A stretch of DNA of 15,693 nucleotides from JAAYDH01 sp035353055 (GCA_035353055.1 DAOPYW010000022.1:1-15693), one strand, 5' to 3'; numbered from the stretch's first letter, positions 1 through 6,730 are shown. Notes: generated by a model from the letters alone, not told the origin. Translations and numbers: made by a program.

Positions 1-7
1 GACGAAA

Positions 8-32
8 TAAAAACCCTTTTTGAGGGGCTTTG
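8..32 (-). terminator. Weak intrinsic terminator of the small membrane protein gene
   Basis: On the minus strand a CCCT/AGGG stem (pairing plus positions 14-17 with 23-26) with a CAAAA loop is followed by a run of five T and then ATTT. It lies 16 bases past the stop codon of the minus-strand gene at 48-272. The stem is short, so termination may be partial. The gene upstream of base 1 is unseen and could also use it in the other direction. Confidence 0.5.
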
Positions 33-47
33 TATTTGAGATTTGAA

Positions 48-272
48 TTAGATGTTGAGCAGACGGAAAATACGGCCGGTAAAAATCACGAAGATTAAAT
101 CAAGAAGCCAGATGACGTTCCATCCTAAGATGATTCTCAAAATACCCGCTAAGATTTTTCCTTCCATAAATCTAGTCACGGCGCCACACACCAATGAGGT
201 GGCTGGAATGATTGCGAGAATGATACTCACGAATCTCCCTAAACCAAAATAGTCGTTTTTTTCTAATGCCAT
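48..272 (-). CDS. Small two-helix membrane protein, function unknown
   Basis: A 74-residue, very hydrophobic protein. Two likely membrane helices span about residues 12-32 and 43-64, separated by a short loop with TRFMEGK; the C-terminus has a GRIFRLLN motif. A Gly-Arg pair opens the first helix and recurs as GR near the end. The start is well supported: on the minus strand AGGAGGT (plus 281-287) precedes the ATG by about 8 bases, and a perfect TATAAT lies just ahead at plus 295-300. The gene stands alone, divergent from the Fic gene, with its own weak terminator. I do not recognise a named family. It could be an orphan membrane peptide or a small accessory subunit; no catalytic residue pattern is visible. 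That it is a real gene is fairly sure; its function is not inferable. Confidence 0.7.
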   Translation of the reverse strand: MALEKNDYFGLGRFVSIILAIIPATSLVCGAVTRFMEGKILAGILRIILGWNVIWLLDLIFVIFTGRIFRLLNI

Positions 273-294
273 TTCACATAACCTCCTAAAAAGT

Positions 295-300
295 ATTATA
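295..300 (-). promoter_or_regulatory. -10 box of the small membrane protein gene
   Basis: The minus strand reads a perfect TATAAT here, 22 bases ahead of the ATG at 270-272, with AGGAGGT between them. No good -35 hexamer is seen 16-18 bases upstream. The implied leader is only about 16 bases, with the ribosome site near its 5' end. Confidence 0.5.
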
Positions 301-397
301 AGTTAAAAATCATTTGATGCCTAGAAGATAAAATCCGCAACGACCTATAAAATAAATTCCAATTCGGTATTTTTTTCTCAAAAATAGTTAATAAATG

Positions 398-426
398 TTG
401 AAAAATGGTCAAAGATTAGCGATAAT
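398..426 (+). promoter_or_regulatory. Promoter of the Fic / EF-G-like operon
   Basis: TTGAAA (398-403) and GATAAT (421-426) are separated by exactly 17 bases, each matching the housekeeping sigma consensus at five of six positions. Transcription would start near 433. This decides the Fic start codon: the upstream in-frame ATG at 395 lies ahead of the promoter and has no ribosome site, whereas the ATG at 452 has GAGG at 438-441. Confidence 0.65.
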
Positions 427-451
427 TAAGACAATACGAGGTACATCAAAT

Positions 452-1489
452 ATGAAAATGTTCGATTTGAAAAGAACTGTTTTGGGCTTGTCAAAGCCAG
501 AAATCAATTCTCTAGTTAATCCCATTGAAATGTACAGGGGAAAAACTCTTTCAGTGGAGAAACTAAAAAAATTGGAAAAACTTGAAAGCATTGCTTATCG
601 AAGTGGCGTCATCGCTTCTTGTGCATTAGGCAATGTTTTTATTTCCGAAGCGCAAGAAAAAGACCTTTTTGAGCGCAAGAAGATTCCCGTCACCTTCCAA
701 GAGCACATGGTCAAAGGTTACGCCGAAGCTTTAAATCTCATCAATGACGTCTACAAGTATCAACCTTTTGATCGCTCATTCATCAGCACGCTCCATTACT
801 ATATGTATAAGGATTACAATGCTGAGTTTGGTGGCAAATTCAAAGACACTCAGAATTACATTCAAGAGATTCTGTCTGATGGGACTTACCGAACCTTATT
901 TGTTCCTGCCGCTCCAGAAGAAGTCGTGCAGCTTCTCGATAACTTAATCTATCAATTCAATATCTGCGCTGCCGATGAAACATGCAATAAATTAGTATTA
1001 ATCTGCTGCTTCTTGCTCGATTTCATGTGCATTCACCCCTATAACCACGGCAACGGTCGCCTCTCTCGCTTGCTCTTATATTTCCTCTTGAAGAAATACG
1101 GATATAGCATCGACTCCTATTTCTCTCTTTCATACCTCATTCGCCAAAAGATTGGTGGCTACATCGATGCTTTCGCGGCTTCCTGCGATCGCTGGAGCGA
1201 AAACGAAAATGATTATTCGCAATACGTCACCTTCCTATTAAAGATCTTCCTCGAGGGGTATCACAAACTCGATTACATCATCGAAATCAACAACATCGAT
1301 GGCACTTCCGAAGAAAAGGTTTTGCGCATCGTGATGGATAGCTCCACCCCAATCAGCAAGAACGTCATTCAAAATGTTCTCTATGCTGCGAGCGGAGCAA
1401 CGATTGAAAAAGCCTTAGCCAAACTAGTACGAGACAATCGCATTCAGCTGATCACTAAAGGCCGCTACAGCAAATATTTTAGAGTTTAA
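452..1489 (+). CDS. Fic-domain protein (AMP-transferase-like) with altered regulatory and catalytic motifs
   Basis: A 345-residue Fic/DOC-superfamily protein; the family usually transfers AMP (sometimes another group) from a nucleotide to a hydroxyl of a target protein. The Fic core motif is at residues 195-206, HPYNHGNGRLSR: catalytic His195, the GNGR anion-binding loop and Arg206 are kept, but the acidic metal ligand at the fifth position is His199. An N-terminal helix at 56-61 reads SCALGN, which aligns with the inhibitory [S/T]xxxE[G/N] motif but has Gly60 where the inhibitory Glu belongs. The last 60 or so residues (EKVLRIV to the end) look like a winged helix, as in many stand-alone Fic proteins. 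The start at 452 is chosen because of GAGG 10 bases ahead and the promoter at 398-426. Its stop codon overlaps the ribosome site of the EF-G-like gene, so the two are one operon. Family assignment is sure; present activity and target are not. Confidence 0.88.
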   Translation: MKMFDLKRTVLGLSKPEINSLVNPIEMYRGKTLSVEKLKKLEKLESIAYRSGVIASCALGNVFISEAQEKDLFERKKIPVTFQEHMVKGYAEALNLINDVYKYQPFDRSFISTLHYYMYKDYNAEFGGKFKDTQNYIQEILSDGTYRTLFVPAAPEEVVQLLDNLIYQFNICAADETCNKLVLICCFLLDFMCIHPYNHGNGRLSRLLLYFLLKKYGYSIDSYFSLSYLIRQKIGGYIDAFAASCDRWSENENDYSQYVTFLLKIFLEGYHKLDYIIEINNIDGTSEEKVLRIVMDSSTPISKNVIQNVLYAASGATIEKALAKLVRDNRIQLITKGRYSKYFRV

Positions 1490-1503
1490 GGAGGCTAATG
1501 ATT

Positions 1504-3552
1504 ATGATTGATCCAAAAAATATTCGCAATATTGTCTTGATGGGACATCAAGGGAGTGGCAAAACCTCCCTCGTTGAATCCCTTCTCTTTACCTGTGGTT
1601 CCATCCCAGTCAAAGGCGAAGTCGAGAGAAAAAATACTGTCAGCGATTACACCAGCGATGAGCAAAAAAGAGGCTCATCCATTCAGACCGCAATAATTCC
1701 TCTTTCCTTTAAAGACCATAAAATTAACATCATTGATATTCCCGGAAACGATGACTTTATCTCTGAAAGCATCGCGGTGACCCGCTTTGTCAAAGGCGCG
1801 GTCTTATTAGTCGATGCCAGCGTCGGAGTTCAAGTCGGAACCATCAAGCACTGGAATCAGCTAAAGAAAAGAGGTATTCCGACCTTTATCTTCATCAACA
1901 AAATGGATAAAGAAGGTGTCAATTTTGACGAATTACTCGCCGAGATTCGCGAGCAATTAGGCAGCGAAGCTATCCCGTTCTGCTATCCATTAGGTCATGA
2001 GAATAATTTCAATGGCTTTGTGAACGTCATCAATCTAAAAGCGCAGAAATATGATGGCAAGCAATGTGTCGAAGCTGAAATTTACGAAGATAAAAAAGCC
2101 AAAGTCTTTGAACTTCATAACACGATAGTCGAAGAAGTCGCGAAGACAGATGACACTCTCTTAGAGAAATTTTTCAGCGGCGAATCATTCACTGATCAAG
2201 AGATGCGCGACTCCTTGCGCAAAGGCGTTATCTCTGGCGCTCTAGTCCCCGTTCTTGTCGGCAGCGCTTTGAAAGATATCGGCGTTTCGACATTGCTAGA
2301 AATGTTTGTTGACTATCTTCCAGCCCCTTGCGATTTAAAGCCTTTTGAAGCTTTCAATGAATCGGGAAAAGAAGTCAATCGCTCGACCACATTTGAAGAT
2401 CCATTCTCCGCTTATGTTTTTAAGACCATCGTCGATCCATACTCTGGAAATATTAACCTCATTAAAGTTAACTCTGGCGTCCTTCATACCGGAGATGATG
2501 TCTCGGTTAATGGCAACGTTCAACGCGTTAGCATGCTCTTCCAAATGACTGGCAAAAAGATGGATTCCATCCCTGAAGTTGGCGCGGGAGACATCGCGGC
2601 TGTCACTCGCCTTGAAGGCGTGACTTCTGGCATGACCCTCTCCTCTCCAAAAGCAGTCGTCAACTATAAGCCAGTTAAGTATCCAACGGCCGTCATTTTT
2701 AAAGCCATTGAATTGAAGAATAAAAACGATGAGTCAAAGATTGGCCCCGCCTTAGCCAAAATTCAACTCGAAGATCCCTGCGTGGAAGTGAAACGCAACA
2801 ATGAAACCAAACAGCTCCTTATCGGCGGTGTCTCAAACTCTCACATCGACTATGTCTTGGCTAAAATCAAAGATACCTACAAGATTGATTTAAATGTTCA
2901 AACAATGAAAATCGTCTATCGCGAATCAATCAAAAAGACTGGGCAAGCCATCGGCAGATATGTCAAGCAATCTGGCGGTAGCGGCTTCTATGGTGTCGTT
3001 GATATGCGCTTTGAACCCGCTCCTGAGAACGTCTTTACCGAAGAAGTTTTCGGCGGCGCCGTCCCCAAGAACTATTTCCCAGCTGTCGAAAAAGGATTTT
3101 TCGAGGCAATTAAGGCTGGCCCGTTAGCCGGATTCCCTGTCATCGGTGTCAAAGCCGTCTTAGTCGATGGAAAATACCATCCAGTCGATAGCAACGAACA
3201 GGCCTTTAAGATGGCCTCCATCCTCGCCTTTAAAGAAGCCTATCCAAAGTGCTCTCCAATCATTCTCGAACCAATTATGAGAATCAAGGTGCATGTGGAA
3301 AGTAAATATACTGGCGATGTCTTGTCCGACCTCAATACTCGCCGCGCAAAAGTGCAGAACATTGAGGAAGGGGAACACGGCGTGCAAGAAATCGAGGCTT
3401 TGATTCCTGAAGCAGAGATTATCGATTACGCCGCCCAACTCAAATCGATCACTCAGGCCAGCGGCTATTTCAACCGAAACTTTGAATCCTACGAAGAAGT
3501 CCCTGAATATCTCAAAGAGAAAGTCATTCGCGATAATAAAATTGAAGAATAA
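1504..3552 (+). CDS. EF-G-like translation factor GTPase (EF-G paralogue)
   Basis: A 682-residue protein with the full elongation factor G layout: GTPase domain with P-loop GHQGSGKT (14-21), a degenerate switch I (RGSSI, 56-60), DIPGNDDF (78-85), NKMD (132-135) and GSAL; then a domain II beta-barrel, domain IV (GGSGFYGVVD) and a domain V that ends in EPIMRIKVHV and SDLNTRRA motifs. Canonical EF-G has DTPGHVDF; the catalytic His is Asn82 here. That places it with EF-G-like paralogues (EF-G2 type) rather than the housekeeping fusA, which normally sits by rpsL/rpsG. It probably acts on the ribosome in the cytoplasm, but the exact step is unknown. An ATG at 1498 is in frame, but AAGGAGG (1488-1494) is only 3 bases from it and 9 from the ATG at 1504, so 1504 is chosen. 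It follows the Fic gene by 14 bases and ends at a strong terminator. Confidence 0.88.
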   Translation: MIDPKNIRNIVLMGHQGSGKTSLVESLLFTCGSIPVKGEVERKNTVSDYTSDEQKRGSSIQTAIIPLSFKDHKINIIDIPGNDDFISESIAVTRFVKGAVLLVDASVGVQVGTIKHWNQLKKRGIPTFIFINKMDKEGVNFDELLAEIREQLGSEAIPFCYPLGHENNFNGFVNVINLKAQKYDGKQCVEAEIYEDKKAKVFELHNTIVEEVAKTDDTLLEKFFSGESFTDQEMRDSLRKGVISGALVPVLVGSALKDIGVSTLLEMFVDYLPAPCDLKPFEAFNESGKEVNRSTTFEDPFSAYVFKTIVDPYSGNINLIKVNSGVLHTGDDVSVNGNVQRVSMLFQMTGKKMDSIPEVGAGDIAAVTRLEGVTSGMTLSSPKAVVNYKPVKYPTAVIFKAIELKNKNDESKIGPALAKIQLEDPCVEVKRNNETKQLLIGGVSNSHIDYVLAKIKDTYKIDLNVQTMKIVYRESIKKTGQAIGRYVKQSGGSGFYGVVDMRFEPAPENVFTEEVFGGAVPKNYFPAVEKGFFEAIKAGPLAGFPVIGVKAVLVDGKYHPVDSNEQAFKMASILAFKEAYPKCSPIILEPIMRIKVHVESKYTGDVLSDLNTRRAKVQNIEEGEHGVQEIEALIPEAEIIDYAAQLKSITQASGYFNRNFESYEEVPEYLKEKVIRDNKIEE

Positions 3553-3568
3553 ATCTCTCCTCGATAAC

Positions 3569-3602
3569 AGCTCCCTCAAACAGGGAGCTTTTTCTTGTCT
3601 TT
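3569..3602 (+). terminator. Strong intrinsic terminator after the EF-G-like gene
   Basis: An 8-bp perfect stem AGCTCCCT/AGGGAGCT (3569-3576 with 3582-3589), loop CAAAC, then a T-rich tail. It ends the Fic/EF-G-like operon. The T-rich tail also contains the putative -35 box of the NUDIX gene. Confidence 0.9.
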
Positions 3603-3629
3603 TTCCTCTGGCTAATCTAAACTAACGCT
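3595..3629 (+). promoter_or_regulatory. Candidate leaderless promoter of the NUDIX gene
   Basis: TTGTCT (3595-3600), a 17-base spacer and TAAACT (3618-3623), each four of six to consensus, lie so that the start of transcription would fall at or next to the ATG at 3630. There is no Shine-Dalgarno sequence in the upstream bases. The promoter is inferred from spacing only. Confidence 0.4.
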
Positions 3630-4151
3630 ATGAAAATTATTGCCCATCTCCAAGATAATCAATATCCATTTTCCTATATTGACCACATTCGCACGATTGC
3701 GCGAGGCGTCGTCATCAACGATAAAAATCAAGTAGCATTAATTAAACTACATGGCTTTGACTCATTTGGTGACCGAAACTACTATGAATTGCCTGGCGGA
3801 GGAGTCAAGGAGAATGAAAAAATCTCCGATGCTTTCATGCGAGAAATTCGAGAAGAGCTCGGCTTTGAAGTCACTATTCTAGATGAGATAGGGCAAGTTC
3901 GTGACTTTTACAATCTGATACATCGAGAAAATCACAACTATTACTTTTTAGGAAAAGCTAATCGCTATGTGGGCGTTCAACTCGATGAATACGAAAAAAC
4001 GATGTTCGAAAAAGCATTGTGGCTTTCTATCGATGATGCCATTAAATGCTTTCAAGAGATGCATGATGACGGCGTGAGCGGCTTGGTGAAATCTCGTGAG
4101 CTCCCCATTTTGTTGATGGCTAAAAAGTGGATGGGTAGCCATTCCTTATAA
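3630..4151 (+). CDS. NUDIX hydrolase
   Basis: A 173-residue NUDIX-superfamily protein, which hydrolyses a nucleoside diphosphate linked to another group. The Nudix box GX5EX7REUXEEXGU is complete: Gly57, Glu63, then REIREELGF at residues 71-79, which holds the Mg-binding glutamates. The strand before it (YYELPGGG, 51-58) is typical. The C-terminal third carries a WLSIDDAI segment seen in MutT-like members, so substrates such as oxidised or sugar nucleotides are possible, but the substrate cannot be read from sequence. The gene has no ribosome binding site and may be translated from a leaderless mRNA. It sits between a strong terminator and surE in the same direction, with 67 bases between the two; no terminator separates them, so co-transcription is possible though surE also seems to have its own promoter. 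Confidence 0.88.
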   Translation: MKIIAHLQDNQYPFSYIDHIRTIARGVVINDKNQVALIKLHGFDSFGDRNYYELPGGGVKENEKISDAFMREIREELGFEVTILDEIGQVRDFYNLIHRENHNYYFLGKANRYVGVQLDEYEKTMFEKALWLSIDDAIKCFQEMHDDGVSGLVKSRELPILLMAKKWMGSHSL

Positions 4152-4182
4152 ATGTCTTTCCTCGATTGACAAGTGAAAAGGA

Positions 4183-4218
4183 TAGAAACCTAACCGCCGA
4201 AATCGTAAAATGATTGTT
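4183..4218 (+). promoter_or_regulatory. Candidate leaderless promoter of surE
   Basis: TAGAAA (4183-4188), a 17-base spacer and TAAAAT (4206-4211; five of six) place the transcription start at about the ATG at 4219. No Shine-Dalgarno precedes either possible ATG (4210, 4219). A perfect TTGACA exists at 4166-4171 but lacks a good -10 at the right distance. Confidence 0.4.
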
Positions 4219-4929
4219 ATGAATATATTATTGACAAACGATGATGGATATTCTTCCACTGGTATCCAAATATTAAAGAAATTGCTCCTTCCTTATGGGC
4301 GAGTGGTTATTGTCGCTCCTCTGGAAGGAATGAGCGCTAAAAGCTGTTCTATTACCTTAGGTAAACCCATCCAAATCCAAAAGATGGAATCTGATGTTTT
4401 TGCTTGTTCAGGAACACCAGCTGATTGCGTTTCCTATGCGCTTTCCAGCCTCGGCATCGACTTTGACCTAGTCGTGTCGGGAATTAACCATGGGCTAAAC
4501 ATCTCTTACGATACGATGTATAGCGGAACCGTGGGTGCGTGCTTGGAAGCTTTAATCTTTCATAAAAAAACTATCGCCGTTTCCACCGAAAACAATTTTG
4601 GATTAGTGGAGAAGCGATTTGGAGATGTATGGGATTATGTCATCGCTCACCAATTGCTCAGCGAAACTCATCTATTGAATATTAATTTCCCGTTAGGGGA
4701 TGAAGTGAAAAAGATTTCTCTTGGCCGGTTGCATTATCGGCAAGATCGAAACTATTTTGTCGAAAAACCCGATGGCTATTATGCCTATCGTTATATGGAA
4801 GATTTTTCCATAGCGGAACACGATACTGATTTATATCAGATCAATCACCAGACGGTTTCCATCGTCCCACTCTCTCGATCCTATTTCTCTAATGATCTCT
4901 ACGAAAAATTGCTCAAGAAAACTAAGTAG
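4219..4929 (+). CDS. surE: 5'-nucleotidase SurE
   Basis: A 236-residue SurE-family phosphatase, which removes the 5' or 3' phosphate from nucleoside monophosphates in the cytoplasm with a divalent metal. The N-terminus MNILLTNDDGYS is the family signature, with metal ligands Asp8 and Asp9; the SGINHGLN segment (metal-binding Asn), MSAKSCS (phosphate-side Ser) and YSGTVGA are also present. Length is close to the usual 240-260. The frame is open from an ATG at 4210, but family alignment puts the start at 4219, with the signature directly at the N-terminus; that ATG is 7 bases behind a -10-like TAAAAT. With the NUDIX hydrolase before it and adenosine deaminase further on, this region is rich in nucleotide turnover genes. 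An AT-rich hairpin with a T tail follows. Confidence 0.92.
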   Translation: MNILLTNDDGYSSTGIQILKKLLLPYGRVVIVAPLEGMSAKSCSITLGKPIQIQKMESDVFACSGTPADCVSYALSSLGIDFDLVVSGINHGLNISYDTMYSGTVGACLEALIFHKKTIAVSTENNFGLVEKRFGDVWDYVIAHQLLSETHLLNINFPLGDEVKKISLGRLHYRQDRNYFVEKPDGYYAYRYMEDFSIAEHDTDLYQINHQTVSIVPLSRSYFSNDLYEKLLKKTK

Positions 4930-4931
4930 AG

Positions 4932-4962
4932 ACTAATATTTCGAAAACGAATTAGTATTTTT
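4932..4962 (+). terminator. AT-rich terminator after surE
   Basis: ACTAAT (4932-4937) pairs with ATTAGT (4951-4956), with an inner TCG/CGA pair set around an AAAA loop, followed by ATTTTT. The stem is weak in GC, so the call is tentative. Confidence 0.5.
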
Positions 4963-4986
4963 GTTAAAAATTCTAAAGAATAAGTA

Positions 4987-5011
4987 TATAATTCATCACG
5001 TATAAGGAAGG
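4987..5011 (+). promoter_or_regulatory. Promoter -10 and ribosome site of fba
   Basis: A perfect TATAAT (4987-4992) is preceded at 17 bases by TTAAAA (four of six). The Shine-Dalgarno AAGGAAGG is at 5004-5011, 8 bases before the ATG at 5020. The implied leader is about 20 bases. Confidence 0.6.
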
Positions 5012-5019
5012 TAAATATT

Positions 5020-5961
5020 ATGCCATTAGTTAATACTAAAGAAATGTTTGAAAAAGCTTATAAGGGCGGTTACGCCATCGGAGCTTTTAACGTCAGCGAT
5101 ATGGAAGTTGTCCAAGGAATCACTGAAGCCTGTAAAGAAACTAATTCTCCCGTTATCTTACAAGTCTCTGCTGGAGCGAGAAAATATGCCAAACAAAGCT
5201 ATCTTACTCACCTCGTTTTAGCTGCTCTTGAAGATACTGGTGTCCCAATTGCTCTTCATCTTGATCATGGTGATAGCTTTGAACTATGCAAGGATTGCAT
5301 CGACCACGGCTTTACTTCAGTAATGATCGACGGAAGCCATCTCTCTTATGAAGAAAATGTCGCCTTAACCAAAAAAGTAGTCGATTATGCTCACGCTCAT
5401 GTTCCCTACGTGACTGTCGAGGGCGAACTCGGCAAATTAGCAGGCATCGAAGATGCTGTCAATATTTCCGACGAAGATGCGCAATTTACTGATCCTAATG
5501 AAGTATATGACTTCGTTACTCGCACAGGTGTTGACTCCTTAGCCATCGCTATTGGAACCAGCCATGGCGCTTATAAGTTCAAACCTGGACAAAAACCCAA
5601 ATTAAGATTTGATATCTTGCAAAAAGTCAGTGACAAATTACCAGGATTCCCCATCGTTTTACACGGTGCCTCCAGCGTCGTTCAAGAATATGTGAAAATC
5701 ATCAACGAAAATGGTGGTAACATGCCTGATGCTATCGGCATTCCCGAAGAAATGCTCAGACAAGCAGCGACAATGGCAGTTTGCAAGATCAACATTGACT
5801 CCGATCTTCGCTTAGCGGTCACTGCTGCAGTCCGCAAGCATCTTGTTGAGCACCCAGATCATTTCGATCCTCGCCAATATCTCGGCGATGGCCGCGCATA
5901 CGTTCGCGAAATCGTCAAGCACAAGATTGTCAATGTTCTCGGATCAAACAATAGAATCTAA
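5020..5961 (+). CDS. fba: Class II fructose-1,6-bisphosphate aldolase
   Basis: A 313-residue zinc aldolase that reversibly splits fructose 1,6-bisphosphate into dihydroxyacetone phosphate and glyceraldehyde 3-phosphate in glycolysis. Key residues are in place: HLDHGDS at 80-86 (catalytic Asp82, zinc His83), the VEGELG segment around 133-138, GTSHG with His182, LHGASS with His215, and NIDSDLR for phosphate binding. Starting residues MPLVNTKEMF are typical of the family. The length fits class II enzymes of the Gram-positive type; tagatose- or ketose-bisphosphate aldolases are related, but this looks like the glycolytic FbaA form. It is transcribed alone from a good promoter with a clear ribosome site and ends at a perfect palindromic terminator shared with the convergent mscL. 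Confidence 0.96.
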   Translation: MPLVNTKEMFEKAYKGGYAIGAFNVSDMEVVQGITEACKETNSPVILQVSAGARKYAKQSYLTHLVLAALEDTGVPIALHLDHGDSFELCKDCIDHGFTSVMIDGSHLSYEENVALTKKVVDYAHAHVPYVTVEGELGKLAGIEDAVNISDEDAQFTDPNEVYDFVTRTGVDSLAIAIGTSHGAYKFKPGQKPKLRFDILQKVSDKLPGFPIVLHGASSVVQEYVKIINENGGNMPDAIGIPEEMLRQAATMAVCKINIDSDLRLAVTAAVRKHLVEHPDHFDPRQYLGDGRAYVREIVKHKIVNVLGSNNRI

Positions 5962-5978
5962 GTTAAACAAAATAAACA

Positions 5979-6010
5979 AAAAGACTACCAATTGGTAGTC
6001 TTTTCTTATC
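5979..6010. terminator. Bidirectional terminator between fba and mscL
   Basis: A perfect 26-base palindrome with 13-bp arms (5979-5991 and 5992-6004). The outer four A/T pairs supply the T run on either strand. It lies 17 bases past the fba stop and 17 bases from the mscL stop, so it serves both convergent genes. Confidence 0.9.
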
Positions 6011-6021
6011 GTTAATGAAAC

Positions 6022-6600
6022 CTATTTTTTCGTTTCAGTATTTTTTGGTTCTTTGAGAACATTCAAGATTTCTTTTAAAATTTCGTGATCAGTTGGCTCG
6101 GGAATTCCTGGATCTACTGGCGCTGGCCTAAGTTCAGGATGCTTTTGATAATGAGCCTCTAACCATTTAGCTTTTCGTTCATCATTTGCTTTTTGAATAG
6201 CGGCGAAGGTTTTAATTAACACAAAAAGAATAATGGCGATTAATACGAAATTAATAACAGCATTAATTAGCAATCCCCAATCAATTTTGCTTAAAGAAGC
6301 ATACCAGTTGCCATCGTTGGCAAGGACACCCACTGTTCCATCTTGAACATCAGCTAAAACGCTATTGGGAAGAATTGTATAGAAACTATCCAGTCCTCCA
6401 TTTACAGCTAAACTGATAATTGGCATTAGAATGTGATTAACTAGGGCACTGACAATGGCCGAAAAAGCTGCACCGATAATAACGCCGACTGCCAATTGCA
6501 TGACGTTCCCGCGACTAATGAACGCTTTAAAGTCTTTCAAGATTGTCTTTTTATTAGGATCATAAGGCTTGATTAAACGTTTCTTTTTTTCGTTTTTCAT
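6022..6600 (-). CDS. mscL: Large-conductance mechanosensitive channel MscL
   Basis: A 192-residue MscL, a pentameric inner-membrane valve that opens under high membrane tension during osmotic downshock. FKAFISRGNVMQLAVGVIIG (25-44) is the classic N-terminal amphipathic helix plus pore helix TM1, followed by an extracellular loop (about 65-107) and TM2 (about 108-131). It is longer than the usual 130-150 residues: a charged N-terminal stretch of about 20 residues and a long C-terminal tail with a proline-rich linker and an EILKEILNVLKE helix (the cytoplasmic bundle). The frame stays open upstream to an ATG at 6696, but that extension would put an odd hydrophobic segment first; the ATG at 6598-6600 has AAGGAG (plus 6613-6618) 12 bases ahead, and so is chosen. 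It is a single gene convergent with fba. A -10-like TATATT lies at plus 6630-6635. Confidence 0.93.
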   Translation of the reverse strand: MKNEKKKRLIKPYDPNKKTILKDFKAFISRGNVMQLAVGVIIGAAFSAIVSALVNHILMPIISLAVNGGLDSFYTILPNSVLADVQDGTVGVLANDGNWYASLSKIDWGLLINAVINFVLIAIILFVLIKTFAAIQKANDERKAKWLEAHYQKHPELRPAPVDPGIPEPTDHEILKEILNVLKEPKNTETKK

Positions 6601-6629
6601 GAAAAATTTATTCTCCTTTATAAATTCAT

Positions 6630-6635
6630 AATATA
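6630..6635 (-). promoter_or_regulatory. Possible -10 box of mscL
   Basis: The minus strand reads TATATT here, 30 bases ahead of the chosen mscL ATG and ahead of its AAGGAG ribosome site. No convincing -35 is visible in the A/T-rich sequence behind it. Confidence 0.35.
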
Positions 6636-6730
6636 CTAAGAAAACAAAAATTAAAAAAGAAACGCTTGAAGATAGCGATAATATGGCACAAGGCATTTTA
6701 TTGCTTATTTAATAGTCTTTTCTTCACTAT

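Noticed and set aside
395..451. Upstream in-frame ATG adding 19 residues to the Fic protein
   Set aside because: It lies ahead of the predicted -35/-10 pair (398-426), has no ribosome site, and the added residues look unlike a Fic N-terminus.
3160..3579. 139-codon open frame on the minus strand inside the EF-G-like gene
   Set aside because: It runs antisense to a conserved coding region and shows no ribosome site or family motif; a shadow of the codon bias on the other strand.
4166..4171. Perfect TTGACA ahead of surE
   Set aside because: The hexamers 16-19 bases downstream (such as CCTAAC or TAACCG) are poor -10 boxes; the TAGAAA/TAAAAT pair fits better, though use of both cannot be excluded.
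6601..6696. Upstream start for mscL giving 32 more hydrophobic residues
   Set aside because: No MscL begins with such a segment, and an ATG with a proper AAGGAG site lies at 6598-6600.
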